In this document: in pieces, positions 1 through 9,103 of the stretch
Layout of the letters: each line of letters starts with the position of its first letter
Numbering within the stretch: position 1 is the first letter of the stretch
Source of the DNA: Rhizobium sp. NXC14
GTDB taxonomy: Bacteria; Pseudomonadota; Alphaproteobacteria; Rhizobiales; Rhizobiaceae
Assembly: GCF_002117485.1 (NCBI RefSeq)
Contig: NZ_CP021030.1
Coordinates: forward strand, 685,001 to 749,000
Reading direction: 5' to 3'
DNA: 64,000 nucleotides
Translations under genes and position numbers: made by a program
Notes under the pieces: model-generated
Told to the model about the DNA's origin: nothing
Database searches by the model: none
The model's input: the letters and a program-made list of their open reading frames with translations, nothing else

Positions 1-5
1 TTTCT

Positions 6-635
6 ATGAGCATTTCGCTTTCTCGGTATTTGAAGGACTTCGGCGAACCGAAGCCGTCAGCGCCGATCATCGATATCGACGATTTGGCCGGAGATGGTTT
101 TCCGGAGACGCCGAGCGAACCTCCGGTCGACATCGAGGCGGAGCGGCGCGAGGCCTATGCGCAAGGCCATGCGGCGGCGACCGCTGATTTGACCGAGAAA
201 TACGAAAGCGAGGCGCGCGCTCTGGCCGAGGCCCATACGCGCGCGCTCGAGGAACTGAAGATTCGCTACGAAGTGGAGGCGGCCGCGGTCATTGCATCCC
301 GCGTCCGCGATATCGCTGAAGAAGTCGCTCAGCTCGTCAGCGCCGGCGCGGCGATCGCCATTGCGCCCGTCGTGACGGAAGCGCTTGCGGCCAAGGCTGC
401 CGAAAGTCTCGCCGCTCTGCTGCGTGAAGCAATTCTCGAAGGTGCAGCCGGACCGGTCGTTGTCAGAGGGCCGACCGGCCTTTTCGACATATTGAAAGCC
501 GAGCTCGGCGAACATGCCACGGCGGTTCGGCACATCGAGGCCGAAGATGTCGATCTAGCCGTCGAAATCGGTGAGTCCGTCATCGTTACCCGTATGTCCG
601 CCTGGGCGGCCAGCTTGAAGAAAGTTCTCGAATGA
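6..635 (+). CDS. FliH-like flagellar export stator protein (candidate)
   Basis: A 209-residue acidic, alanine-rich protein. Residues about 43-95 look like a charged coiled coil. The C-terminal half (about 100-209) is an alternating hydrophobic region like the ATPase-stator domain of FliH and V-type ATPase subunit E. No FliH was seen elsewhere in this window, and the gene sits at the head of the motB-motC-fliK run, overlapping motB by four bases (ATGA). FliH normally tethers and inhibits the export ATPase FliI. That role is inferred from length, architecture and context, not from strong motif identity. The start ATG lies five bases from the window edge, so its ribosome site is not visible and a longer form is possible. 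Confidence 0.6.
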   Translation: MSISLSRYLKDFGEPKPSAPIIDIDDLAGDGFPETPSEPPVDIEAERREAYAQGHAAATADLTEKYESEARALAEAHTRALEELKIRYEVEAAAVIASRVRDIAEEVAQLVSAGAAIAIAPVVTEALAAKAAESLAALLREAILEGAAGPVVVRGPTGLFDILKAELGEHATAVRHIEAEDVDLAVEIGESVIVTRMSAWAASLKKVLE

Positions 636-1960
636 GCGACGGCGAAAACCATCACCACGGCAGAAACGAGATCATTATCGTCAAGCGGCATGGCGGCGGT
701 GATCACGATGGTGCCCATGGCGGTGCGTGGAAAATTGCCTATGCCGACTTCATGACGGCGATGATGGCATTCTTCCTTGTCATGTGGCTGGTGAACGCCG
801 CCAACGAGGAGACCAAGGCCGCGGTTGCGACCTATTTCAATCCGATCAAGCTTGCCGACGAAAAGCCGACCGAGAAAGGCCTGAAGAAGCCTGTCGACCA
901 TGCCGAGGGCGAGGAGAAGAAGGAAAAGTCGAAACAGAAGGAAGATAATCCGACCGAGGGTAAGTCCGCCGCCGATGGTGACGACCAGACATCGACCTCA
1001 GGCGACCAGACCAATTATTCCGAGGCCGATTTCTTCGAGAATCCCTATTCGGTTCTCGCCGAGATCGCCCAGGAGGTCGGCCAGCAGGCCAATGTCAGCG
1101 CCAAGGGCGATGGCGGCGCGGCCGATTCCGGCCCTGCCACCGGCGCCGATGGCGGGCAAGCCTATCGCGATCCCTTCGATCCGGATTTCTGGACGAAGCA
1201 GGTCGAGGTGACAACGGCCGGAAAACCCTTGCCGCCCGACAAGAGCGAGGAGCAGCCGACCGAGAGCGAGACGACGGAGATCGCCAAGGCCGAGGATATG
1301 AAGCCGGTGCCTTTGGCGACCGACCAGAAGCCCGCAAAGGAAGCCCCTGCTAAGGAAGCCAAGGAAATGAAGGGCGCCGCAGAGGCCAAGGACGGCAAGG
1401 TGACGGAGGGCAAAGCGGTCGAGGAGAAGAAGGCGGAAGCTCGGAAGGACGCCGAGCATCAGAAGGAAGCCGACCAGAGCGCGGCTGAGCCCGAGCAGCA
1501 GAAGAAGGAAGCTGAACAGCTTCAAGCGCAGATCTCCCAACAGATCGGCGGTGTTGCCGGCAAGCTCGCGGAAGGCCTGACAGTGACGGCGGCCGAAGGC
1601 GGCCTGCTGGTCAGCATCTCCGACCAGAACGATGATTCGATGTTCAATATCGGTTCGGCTGTTCCGCGCCAGGAGATGGTGCTCGCCATGGAAAAGATCG
1701 GGACGATCCTGAAGGAGAGGGGTGGCGCAGTCGCCATCCGCGGCCACACCGACGGGCGCCAATACAAGGGCGGGCAGAACGAGAACTGGCGGCTTTCGAT
1801 GGATCGCGCCCAGAGCGCCTATTACATGCTCGTGCGCGGCGGACTGGACGAGACGCGCGTTTCCCAGGTCTCCGGTTTCGCCGACCGTCGGCTGAAGCTC
1901 CCCGCCGACCCGTTCAATGCGGTCAACCGCCGGATCGAGATCCTGGTGCAGGCGGAATAG
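632..1960 (+). CDS. motB: Flagellar stator protein MotB
   Basis: Proton-channel stator subunit that couples proton flow to flagellar rotation with MotA and anchors it to peptidoglycan. After a His-rich N-terminus, one transmembrane helix (about 36-56) carries the motif YADFMTAMMAFF; Asp39 is the expected proton-binding residue. Residues about 330-442 form an OmpA-type peptidoglycan-binding domain with GHTDGRQ and NRRIEILV. The 442-residue length is well above enteric MotB (about 308) because of a long Lys/Glu/Ala-rich linker (about 80-300). A long linker fits rhizobial MotB, which works with periplasmic MotC. It overlaps the preceding gene (ATGA) and is followed ten bases later by motC. Confidence 0.96.
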   Translation: MSDGENHHHGRNEIIIVKRHGGGDHDGAHGGAWKIAYADFMTAMMAFFLVMWLVNAANEETKAAVATYFNPIKLADEKPTEKGLKKPVDHAEGEEKKEKSKQKEDNPTEGKSAADGDDQTSTSGDQTNYSEADFFENPYSVLAEIAQEVGQQANVSAKGDGGAADSGPATGADGGQAYRDPFDPDFWTKQVEVTTAGKPLPPDKSEEQPTESETTEIAKAEDMKPVPLATDQKPAKEAPAKEAKEMKGAAEAKDGKVTEGKAVEEKKAEARKDAEHQKEADQSAAEPEQQKKEAEQLQAQISQQIGGVAGKLAEGLTVTAAEGGLLVSISDQNDDSMFNIGSAVPRQEMVLAMEKIGTILKERGGAVAIRGHTDGRQYKGGQNENWRLSMDRAQSAYYMLVRGGLDETRVSQVSGFADRRLKLPADPFNAVNRRIEILVQAE

Positions 1961-1970
1961 GGATAGTCGG

Positions 1971-3266
1971 ATGGCGCGTCGGCAGCATCGCTACGTCGGA
2001 TTTATGGCCCTCGGCCTGGCGATGCTTTCGCCTGCCGCAGGCAAAGCGCAGGATCCGGACGATCTTGCGCCGTACAAGATGCTGCGGTCGCTGCAGTTCG
2101 TGCAGGATTCCGTCGTCGCCGGCGATCATTCGGCCGGCGAAATGCAGCGCTTCATGCTGGGCACCATCGACGAGCGGCTGCGAACGGCCAATACAAAGAT
2201 TTTCGATGACGACCGCAATGTCGATGCGGCGCTGATCTATACAATGAGCGGCGGCAATCCCCAGACGCTCGAATATCTGATCGCCCATGACGTCGACGGC
2301 TATTTCGATAACCGCGTCACCGATGTGCTGCGCAAATATCTGACCGGCAAGGGGCTGCTCGTCGCCAAGACGCTGGAGGAAACCGCCAGGGAATATCGCG
2401 ACAAGAAGATCGGTCCATACCTGGCGCTGATCGGCGGCAACGTGCTGATCGCCACGAAACCGACAGATGCGCTTGATCTCTACGACCAGGCACGCCTTGC
2501 CGCGCCGGGCACAATCGTCGAGGAGGCAGCCTTGCGCCGTTCCCTCGCCATCTGCGTCGACAAGCGAATGCTCGACAAGGGGCTCGCCTATTCGCAGCGT
2601 TATGCCAGGCGCTTCCTGCATTCGCCCTATGCCAGTCAGTTCGCCGATCTTTTCGTCAAGCTCGTCGTCGCCCATGATCACGATGTGAAACCGCAGGATG
2701 TCGTCGATATCCTCTCATTCATGGATGCCCCGCGCCAGCGCGAGGTCTATCTGCGCATCGCCCGCGCTGCGGCGATAGCGGGCAAGCCCGAGCTGGCGCG
2801 CATGGCGGTCGAACATGTGCAGTTGCTTGGCGCGGGCACCGATAATGCCTTCGGCCCGCTCGCAGATTTTTATGGCGGCATGGCCGGCCTTCCCACGGAG
2901 GAGATCGACCAGGCGGCAAAGAATGTCAGCGGCATCGACGGCGAAAGGCTTTCGCCGCGGGATCAGGCGCTGCAGGCGGCGGCGCGCTCCGTTGCCGAGC
3001 AGATCCTGCGTGCGCCGGATCCGGCAAGCTTGACGCAAGCATCCAATCCTAACACTTCTCATCAAGAAATCACTTCTGAAAAGGCTGCGGCGATAGCCAC
3101 GCAACCGGGGACGCCAGGCGCGCCTCCCGAGCCTGTTCCAGGAGGTGTGGCATCGACTGGCCAGAGCCAGGATACCGACTCCTCATTCAACACATTTGTG
3201 ACGACCAGCCGATCCAAGCTCGACGAGATCGATGGTCTTCTGGCGCAGGAAGGCAACGAACAATGA
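1971..3266 (+). CDS. motC: Periplasmic motility protein MotC
   Basis: Rhizobial periplasmic protein needed for motility, known in Sinorhizobium meliloti to act with the MotB periplasmic part. The reading frame is open from 1917, inside motB. The ATG at 1971 is preferred because it begins a signal peptide (MARRQHRYVGFMALGLAML, cleavage near AGKAQD) and leaves the usual short gap after motB. The product is 431 residues, close to the known family length as I recall it. It is helical with no enzymatic motif and has a low-complexity Pro/Gly/Ser stretch near residues 350-400. Its stop overlaps the fliK start (ATGA). Confidence 0.93.
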   Translation: MARRQHRYVGFMALGLAMLSPAAGKAQDPDDLAPYKMLRSLQFVQDSVVAGDHSAGEMQRFMLGTIDERLRTANTKIFDDDRNVDAALIYTMSGGNPQTLEYLIAHDVDGYFDNRVTDVLRKYLTGKGLLVAKTLEETAREYRDKKIGPYLALIGGNVLIATKPTDALDLYDQARLAAPGTIVEEAALRRSLAICVDKRMLDKGLAYSQRYARRFLHSPYASQFADLFVKLVVAHDHDVKPQDVVDILSFMDAPRQREVYLRIARAAAIAGKPELARMAVEHVQLLGAGTDNAFGPLADFYGGMAGLPTEEIDQAAKNVSGIDGERLSPRDQALQAAARSVAEQILRAPDPASLTQASNPNTSHQEITSEKAAAIATQPGTPGAPPEPVPGGVASTGQSQDTDSSFNTFVTTSRSKLDEIDGLLAQEGNEQ

Positions 3267-4705
3267 TGGACTTGAGCGTCTCGGGCGGAGCCTCTGGTGC
3301 GGAGGCGGCTGCGGCCGCGAAATCTGCAAAGGCTGCAAAGGGGGATGCCGCCGGTCAGCAGGGCGGCTTCTCCGATGTGCTTGCTGAGACAGGCGGCAGC
3401 GCCGTCGACGGCGCGCCGGACGATGCACAGCCGGATCAGAGTGTCGCCAATGGCGATCCAGGGAAGGTGGCGCGGACGATCCGCAGCCGCAGCGGCGCCA
3501 GACCGCTGATCCATCTCAGCGACGCCGCACTGAAGGCACAGGCCGAAGTGCAGCCAGAAACGGTCGCTAATGCCGAAAAGGTGGTCGCAAAGCCGGCGAA
3601 GGATGGGCTCAAATTGCCGGCCGGCGTCGGCAAGCCCGATCCCAAGGATCAGTCCGCCGACGAGGCCACGCAGGAGGCCAAGGGCGTCAAGCGCGTCAAG
3701 ACGGACATCTCGAAAACAGATGCGGATAAGGACGGTGGGGCCGAGGACGGCGGCATCTCCGATGTGCTCGGCCTGCTGAAGCAGGAGCCCGCCGATGGCA
3801 CGGTCGCTTCACCAGCCGCCGCAGCCGCCCATCAAGCCTTCACCAAGACCGACGAGGCCGGATCTGCCGAGAAGACGACCGCTGGTATCGACGCCAAAAC
3901 GAGCGGGCACGCATCCGACGCCCTGGCGGTTGTCAGCGGCAATATCGAAAGCGTCAAGTCTGATGATATCAAGGTTCCCGGCGCCGAGAATACCGAAGCC
4001 GCCGACGGCCGGACGTTCCGGATCAGTCGCGCCGACGGCCGCGGCGTTTCGATGGACGTTCACCTCGGCGCGGAACGGGCCGGGTCCAAGGACGGTGCGA
4101 AGAAGACCGATCTCGAGAATGTCTCGGTCCTCGAATCGCGCCGCTATATCGGCCTGGCGCAGAATACCAATTCCGCTGCGGTCACCGCCGCTCTCTCCGG
4201 TGATTCCGAATGGGCGCGCGCCATGCAGCCGAGTTCGACGCTCTCCAACGCGGCGGAATGGACGAGCACCGGCAAGGTGGTCAATACGCTGAAGATCCAG
4301 ATGAACCCGATCGATCTCGGCCTGGTGACGGCAACCATGCGCCTGGCCGGCGACGCCCTGAACGTCGACCTTAGGGTCGAAACCGGCGCCGCCTACCGGC
4401 AGCTGAAGGAAGATCACGGCAAGATTCTCGAATCCCTGCGCAGCCAGGGCTATGCGGTCGACAACGTCACCATCAGCATGGCCCCCGTCGAACGGGCCGA
4501 CGCCGGCAACCAGGCCGGCAGCCAGGGGCAGGCCTCCCAGCAGCAGTCGCTGCCTCAGCAAGGGCAGGGCGGCGAGGCGCGCGAGCGCCACAATCAGATG
4601 GCCCAACGGATGGATGGAGGCTTCAATGGCGCAGGCGAGACAGGTATCGAAGACGTCTTTGCTGGCGGTGCTCGCAGCAGCGGTGCTGGCGGCGTTTACC
4701 TCTGA
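3263..4705 (+). CDS. fliK: Flagellar hook-length control protein FliK (formerly MotD)
   Basis: Molecular ruler and substrate-specificity switch of the flagellar export apparatus; the rhizobial gene was first called motD. The first 330 residues are low-complexity, rich in Ala, Asp, Lys and Gly, as expected for the secreted ruler part. The C-terminal Flg_hook domain (about 335-415) shows LKIQMNPIDLGLV and then LKEDHGKILESLRSQGY, the typical FliK core, followed by a Gln-rich tail. It overlaps motC by four bases. Its last 80 bases are also read in another frame as the start of the lytic transglycosylase gene. Length 480 residues. Confidence 0.93.
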   Translation: MMDLSVSGGASGAEAAAAAKSAKAAKGDAAGQQGGFSDVLAETGGSAVDGAPDDAQPDQSVANGDPGKVARTIRSRSGARPLIHLSDAALKAQAEVQPETVANAEKVVAKPAKDGLKLPAGVGKPDPKDQSADEATQEAKGVKRVKTDISKTDADKDGGAEDGGISDVLGLLKQEPADGTVASPAAAAAHQAFTKTDEAGSAEKTTAGIDAKTSGHASDALAVVSGNIESVKSDDIKVPGAENTEAADGRTFRISRADGRGVSMDVHLGAERAGSKDGAKKTDLENVSVLESRRYIGLAQNTNSAAVTAALSGDSEWARAMQPSSTLSNAAEWTSTGKVVNTLKIQMNPIDLGLVTATMRLAGDALNVDLRVETGAAYRQLKEDHGKILESLRSQGYAVDNVTISMAPVERADAGNQAGSQGQASQQQSLPQQGQGGEARERHNQMAQRMDGGFNGAGETGIEDVFAGGARSSGAGGVYL

Positions 4706-5210
4706 GGCAGCCGCTTCCACCGGTGCCTGCGAACGCGAAATCCAGTCGGCCGCGGTCAAATACGGTATCCCTGAAGGCATCCTCTATTCGGTCGGCCTGA
4801 CGGAGACCGGCCGCAGGGGCTCACTCTATCCCTATGCCATGAACGTCGAAGGCAAGGCGATTTTCCCGCCCTCGGAACAGGATGCGGTGAGGCAGTTCGA
4901 TGTGGCCCGCAGAAGCGGGGCGAAGCTCATCGACATCGGATGCATGCAGATCAATCACTATTATCACGGCGAGAATTTCCCCTCCGCCGAAGATATGTTC
5001 GATCCGCATCGCAATGTGGAATATGCGGCGAGGTTTCTCCGCAACCTGCATGACCGTCATGAGACCTGGACGATGGCGGTAGCAAGATACCACGCGGGGC
5101 CGAATAACAATCCCGCGCAGAAGCAGTATGTCTGCCGCGTTATCGCCAATTTGGTGGCGACCGGCTATGGCAAGTGGACTCCCAATGCGAGTAACTTCTG
5201 CCAGAATTAA
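4626..5210 (+). CDS. Secreted SLT-type lytic transglycosylase of the flagellar cluster
   Basis: Peptidoglycan-cleaving enzyme probably clearing space for the flagellar rod or stator. The frame is open from 4452, but the ATG at 4626 has a clear GGAGG (4616-4620) five bases upstream and starts a signal peptide (LLAVLAAAVLAAFTSEAAAS). The mature part shows the goose-lysozyme-like SLT pattern: GIPEGILYSVGLTETGR (catalytic Glu in LTETG), IDIGCMQINHYYH and VARYHAGPNN. Product 194 residues. The start lies inside the 3' end of fliK, an unusual 80-base out-of-frame overlap. It precedes the rem promoter region. Family assignment is strong; the flagellar role rests on position. Confidence 0.9.
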   Translation: MAQARQVSKTSLLAVLAAAVLAAFTSEAAASTGACEREIQSAAVKYGIPEGILYSVGLTETGRRGSLYPYAMNVEGKAIFPPSEQDAVRQFDVARRSGAKLIDIGCMQINHYYHGENFPSAEDMFDPHRNVEYAARFLRNLHDRHETWTMAVARYHAGPNNNPAQKQYVCRVIANLVATGYGKWTPNASNFCQN

Positions 5211-5298
5211 TTCAACCAGAGAGAGAATTGCCAAATTGTGACAGAACTGTGTCGCAATGTGGCAGGAATCCGGCGCCAAGTCGGTACGCAAGTCACAA

Positions 5299-5314
5299 TT
5301 AACCGAGCGTTAAC
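5299..5314. promoter_or_regulatory. CtrA-like box upstream of rem (distal)
   Basis: TTAACCGAGCGTTAAC matches TTAA-N7-TTAAC, the consensus for the alphaproteobacterial cell-cycle regulator CtrA, without mismatch. It lies about 190 bases upstream of rem in the 280-base gene-free gap 5211-5490. Binding is inferred from the motif only. Confidence 0.55.
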
Positions 5315-5384
5315 TTTTCCACGAAACTTTTGTGTGGATATCTGGGCGTAGCCACTAGATGTAGATCAAATCGCCACGCGGATC

Positions 5385-5399
5385 TTAATCAATTATTAA
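5385..5399. promoter_or_regulatory. CtrA-like box upstream of rem (proximal)
   Basis: TTAATCAATTATTAA is a second perfect TTAA-N7-TTAA, 86 bases downstream of the first and about 90 bases upstream of the rem start. Two such boxes in one short gap make chance less likely, although the local sequence is AT-rich. Confidence 0.5.
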
Positions 5400-5490
5400 T
5401 TTCCGCCATTCACTTTATCGAGTTGTCGCCGATTCGCGCGATTCGTACCCATAGATCATCGAAGTGCCACACTGATTCGGAGGCGGACGA

Positions 5491-6162
5491 ATGATCGTAG
5501 TGGTTGATGAGCGTGAGCTCGTAAAAGACGGATACACATCCCTGTTTGGCCGGGAGGGCATTCCCTCCACCGGCTTTGATCCATCGGAATTCGGCGAGTG
5601 GGTGCAGACCGCCGCCGATTCGGATATTGCGGCGGTCGAGGCCTTCCTGATCGGTCAGGGCCAGCGCAGCTTCGAACTGCCCCGGGCGATCCGGGACCGT
5701 TCGATGGCGCCGGTGATTGCGGTCAGCGATCAGCCCTCGCTCGAAAACACCCTTGCGCTTTTCGATTGCGGCGTCGACGACGTGGTGCGCAAACCGGTCC
5801 ATCCGCGCGAAATTCTCGCCAGAGCGGCCGCGATCCGGCGCCGGTTGAAGGCCATTGCCAACTACACCGATATCGGTGGCATCCGCGTCTTCTCGGATGG
5901 CCGTGACCCCGAAATCAACGGCGAGGTCTTTGCGCTTCCCCGGCGCGAGCGCCGCATCCTCGAATATTTGATCGCCAACCGCGGTCGCCGGGTCACCAAG
6001 ACCCAGATCTTCAACGCCATCTACGGCATCTTCGATGAAGAGGTCGAGGAGAACGTCGTCGAAAGCCACATCTCGAAGCTGCGCAAAAAGCTGCGCAAGA
6101 AGCTCGGCGTCGATCCGGTCGATTCCAAGCGCTTCCTCGGCTACTGCATCGATTGGGCCTGA
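5491..6162 (+). CDS. rem: Rem, OmpR-like activator of flagellar genes
   Basis: Transcription activator of late motility genes in rhizobia, known to be controlled by VisN/VisR. It has an N-terminal receiver-like domain (1-120) and a C-terminal winged-helix domain (about 130-223; [20 protein letters not shown], then [15 protein letters not shown]). The receiver is atypical: where a phosphorylated Asp is expected (SDIAAVEAF) there is Glu50, so activation by phosphorylation is doubtful. This fits an orphan regulator with no partner kinase nearby. Start ATG at 5491 has GGAGG (5480-5484) upstream. It is set apart from the preceding operon by a 280-base control region. Confidence 0.95.
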   Translation: MIVVVDERELVKDGYTSLFGREGIPSTGFDPSEFGEWVQTAADSDIAAVEAFLIGQGQRSFELPRAIRDRSMAPVIAVSDQPSLENTLALFDCGVDDVVRKPVHPREILARAAAIRRRLKAIANYTDIGGIRVFSDGRDPEINGEVFALPRRERRILEYLIANRGRRVTKTQIFNAIYGIFDEEVEENVVESHISKLRKKLRKKLGVDPVDSKRFLGYCIDWA

Positions 6163-6288
6163 TTTTTCCGGCCGGGTGGCGGCGCCCGGCTGAACCTCGA
6201 TATTGGCCTTGCTGCTCGCCATGACAGACAGCTTCACGCAAGGCCCGACAAATACTCTCGAGTTTAACAGGTAAAACGAGGTTTTCAG

Positions 6289-7593
6289 ATGAGCATTTTC
6301 GGCAGCATGAAGACGGCAGTGTCGGGCATGAACGCGCAGGCCAACCGCCTCAGCACCGTCTCCGACAACATCGCCAACGTGAACACCACCGGTTACAAGG
6401 CCGTATCGACGAGCTTCTCCTCGTTGGTTCTTCCCTCCTCGGGCGGCAACTACAATTCCGGCGGCGTTCAGACCTCCGTGCGCCAGGCCGTCTCCGACCA
6501 GGGTGATATTTCTTACACGACCTCCACCACCGATCTTGCGATTTCGGGCGATGGCTTCTTCATCGTCCAGGGTCCCGACGGCACCCCGGTTCTGACCCGC
6601 GCCGGCGACTTCCAGAAGGACGACGAAGGCAATCTCGTCAATGCCGCCGGCTTCCAGCTGATGGGTTATTCCTACGACTCCGGCGCTCCCGCCGTCGTAG
6701 TCAACGGCTTCGACGGCCTCGTTCCCGTCAACGTCAATCAGGAGGGGCTGACCGCGATCGCCTCGACATCGGGTGTCTTCAAGGGCAATCTCGATTCCGG
6801 CGCCAATATCGCTCCGGTCGCTCCGGCGACGCTGCCGAGCGCGAACGCCGCCACCACGACGGCCGACACCAAGAAGTTTTCGATGGTCGCCTACGACCAT
6901 CTCGGCAACAAGGTGATGTACGACTTCTACTTCACCAAGACCTCGGTCGTGACACCGCCGCCGGCAACCGGTACGGCGAGCACTTGGGAGGTCGCGGTCT
7001 TCCGCAACGCCGATGCGGCGTCGGGCGGTACGACCTCCTTCCCTTACACCGGCGGCGCCGGCGCCGTTGTCGCCTCCGGAAACCTTACATTCGACCGCAA
7101 CGGCAAGATGCTGACCGGCGGCGCCCTCACCATTGCCGATACGACGAATGCTCTATCGATCAACATGGATCTCTCCGGCTTCACGCAGCTGGGCGCCGCC
7201 TTTGCCGGCACCGGTACACCGAACGGCCAGGCGGCGAGCCCGGTCAAGGATGTCACGATCGATGGCGATGGCATCGTCTACGCCAAATACGAAGACGGCA
7301 GCACCAAGCCGCTCTATCGTATTCCGCTCGCCAATGTCGCAAGCCCGGACAAGCTGACGCTGATGAGCGGCAACGTCTACAGTGCCAATGGCCAGTCGGG
7401 CGTTACCGTCACCGGCTTCCCTCAAACCAACGGCCTCGGCACGATCAAGTCAGGCGCTCTGGAAGGTTCGAACGTCGATCTTGCCGGCGAACTGACCGAG
7501 ATGATCGAAGCGCAACGCAGCTACACCGCCAATTCGAAAGTGTTCCAGACGGGGTCCGACATCATGGACGTCCTCGTCAACCTCAAGAGATAA
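6289..7593 (+). CDS. flgE: Flagellar hook protein FlgE
   Basis: Structural protein of the hook, the joint between basal body and filament, exported by the flagellar type III apparatus. The N-terminus MSIFGSMKTAVSGMNAQANR and the ANVNTTGYKA segment are the standard rod/hook signature. The C-terminus (SNVDLAGELTEMIEAQRSY, then ANSKVFQTGSDIMDVLV) forms the matching D0 helix. The middle (about 150-330) is Ser/Thr/Gly-rich, exposed and variable. Length 434 residues. It follows rem by 126 bases, a gap holding a weak GC hairpin (6171-6190), so it may have its own promoter under Rem control. Confidence 0.96.
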   Translation: MSIFGSMKTAVSGMNAQANRLSTVSDNIANVNTTGYKAVSTSFSSLVLPSSGGNYNSGGVQTSVRQAVSDQGDISYTTSTTDLAISGDGFFIVQGPDGTPVLTRAGDFQKDDEGNLVNAAGFQLMGYSYDSGAPAVVVNGFDGLVPVNVNQEGLTAIASTSGVFKGNLDSGANIAPVAPATLPSANAATTTADTKKFSMVAYDHLGNKVMYDFYFTKTSVVTPPPATGTASTWEVAVFRNADAASGGTTSFPYTGGAGAVVASGNLTFDRNGKMLTGGALTIADTTNALSINMDLSGFTQLGAAFAGTGTPNGQAASPVKDVTIDGDGIVYAKYEDGSTKPLYRIPLANVASPDKLTLMSGNVYSANGQSGVTVTGFPQTNGLGTIKSGALEGSNVDLAGELTEMIEAQRSYTANSKVFQTGSDIMDVLVNLKR

Positions 7594-7612
7594 GTAGGGT
7601 AACGGGTAAGCC

Positions 7613-9100
7613 ATGTCGCTCACGTCCGCACTTAATACCGCGCAGAACATATTCAACAATACCGGCACGCAGAGCAGTGTCGTATCGAACAATATCTCGA
7701 ATGCGGGCAATAAAGATTATGTGCGCCGGCAGGCGATGCTCACGACGTCCCTGAATGGCGCGCAGGTCGTCCAGATCAACCGGGCACAGGAAGACGCCCT
7801 GCTGCGCCAGTATCTGAAGACATCCTCTCAGGACAGCGCTCAGCAGACCCTGCTGGGCGGCCTCGAAGATCTCAAATCGATCATGGGTGGCAACGACTAC
7901 GAAACCTCGCCGTCGACTTATCTCGGTGTTTTCCAACAGAAACTGCAGGCTTTCAGAACCTCGCCGGGCAGCACCGTCGCCGCTCAGGGGGCCATCACCG
8001 CCGCCCAGGATGTCGCCAACTCGTTGAACAATGCCTCGCAGTCCGTTCAGGACGTTCGCGCCAACGCCGACAAGGAAATCACCACCGCCGTCGATACGCT
8101 GAATACGCTCCTCGGCCAGTTCGAGAAGGCTAACAATGCTGTCAAGACCGCCACTGCCTCCGGTACGGATGCATCCGGCGCTCTCGATGAACGCGAAAAA
8201 GTTCTAAAGCAGATTTCGCAAATCGTCGGCGTCAGTGCGACGACGCGCGACAACAACGACATGGTGCTGAGCACGCCGGACGGAACGATCCTCTTCGAGA
8301 CGATCCCGCGCAAGGTGACGTTCAAGTCCCAGGATATCTATACCGCCACCACGATCGGCAATTCTGTCTATATCGACGGTGTTGCGCTGCCGCTCGGCAA
8401 GGGTTCGACGACGACGGGGCAGGGAAGCCTCCAGTCGCTCCTGCAGATTCGCGACGAGATTGCCCCCAACTTCCAGAAGCAGCTCGACGAAATCGCCCGT
8501 GGCCTCGTCTCGCTCTTCAAGGAGCAGAACACGGCAGGGCCCCCGGCCTATGTGCCAGGCCTCTTCACCTGGAGCGGCGGCACGGTCGATACTGGCGCCA
8601 CCGCGGTCGCCGGGATGGCGTCGACCATCACGGTCAGCACCCGCGTAATCACCTCGCAGGGCGGCGATCCGATGCGTCTGCGCGATGGTGGCGTCAACGC
8701 CGCCGGCGTCGTCCTGAACACGTCAGGCGTCAGCGGTTATACGGCTGAACTCGACCGCCTTTATACGGCGATGACATCCGACATGGATTTCGACCCGGCA
8801 GCTGGAGCGCCGGTCGGCTTCGACGCCACGACGGGCATCGATTCCAACGTCAGCATCATGGAATATGCCACGAATTCCCTCGGCTGGCTCGAGCAGTACC
8901 GCAGCAACGCTACGACGGCGGCCGAAAACACTTCGGCGGCACTGTCGCGCTCCGACGAAGCCTATTCCAATGAGACCGGCGTCAACCTCGACGAGGAGCT
9001 GACGCTGCTCCTTGATATCGAGCAGTCCTACAAAGCGGCGACCAAGATTCTGAACGCCGTAGACGAAATGCTGAAGTCATTGCTGGATATTGCGAGTTAA
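7613..9100 (+). CDS. flgK: Hook-filament junction protein FlgK (HAP1)
   Basis: First hook-associated protein, forming the junction between hook and filament. N-terminal helix MSLTSALNTAQNIFNNTG and SNNISNAGNKDYVRRQ match the FlgK/rod-family signature. The C-terminus has GVNLDEELTLLLDIEQSY followed by AATKILNAVDEMLKSLLDI, the paired D0 helix. Length 495 residues. It starts 19 bases after flgE and three bases before flgL, so flgE-flgK-flgL is almost certainly one transcript. Confidence 0.95.
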   Translation: MSLTSALNTAQNIFNNTGTQSSVVSNNISNAGNKDYVRRQAMLTTSLNGAQVVQINRAQEDALLRQYLKTSSQDSAQQTLLGGLEDLKSIMGGNDYETSPSTYLGVFQQKLQAFRTSPGSTVAAQGAITAAQDVANSLNNASQSVQDVRANADKEITTAVDTLNTLLGQFEKANNAVKTATASGTDASGALDEREKVLKQISQIVGVSATTRDNNDMVLSTPDGTILFETIPRKVTFKSQDIYTATTIGNSVYIDGVALPLGKGSTTTGQGSLQSLLQIRDEIAPNFQKQLDEIARGLVSLFKEQNTAGPPAYVPGLFTWSGGTVDTGATAVAGMASTITVSTRVITSQGGDPMRLRDGGVNAAGVVLNTSGVSGYTAELDRLYTAMTSDMDFDPAAGAPVGFDATTGIDSNVSIMEYATNSLGWLEQYRSNATTAAENTSAALSRSDEAYSNETGVNLDEELTLLLDIEQSYKAATKILNAVDEMLKSLLDIAS

Positions 9101-9103
9101 GCC

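Noticed and set aside
5410..6900. 496-codon open frame on the minus strand across rem and flgE
   Set aside because: It is antisense to two certain flagellar genes and contains no recognisable domain. High-GC codon use often leaves the opposite strand open.
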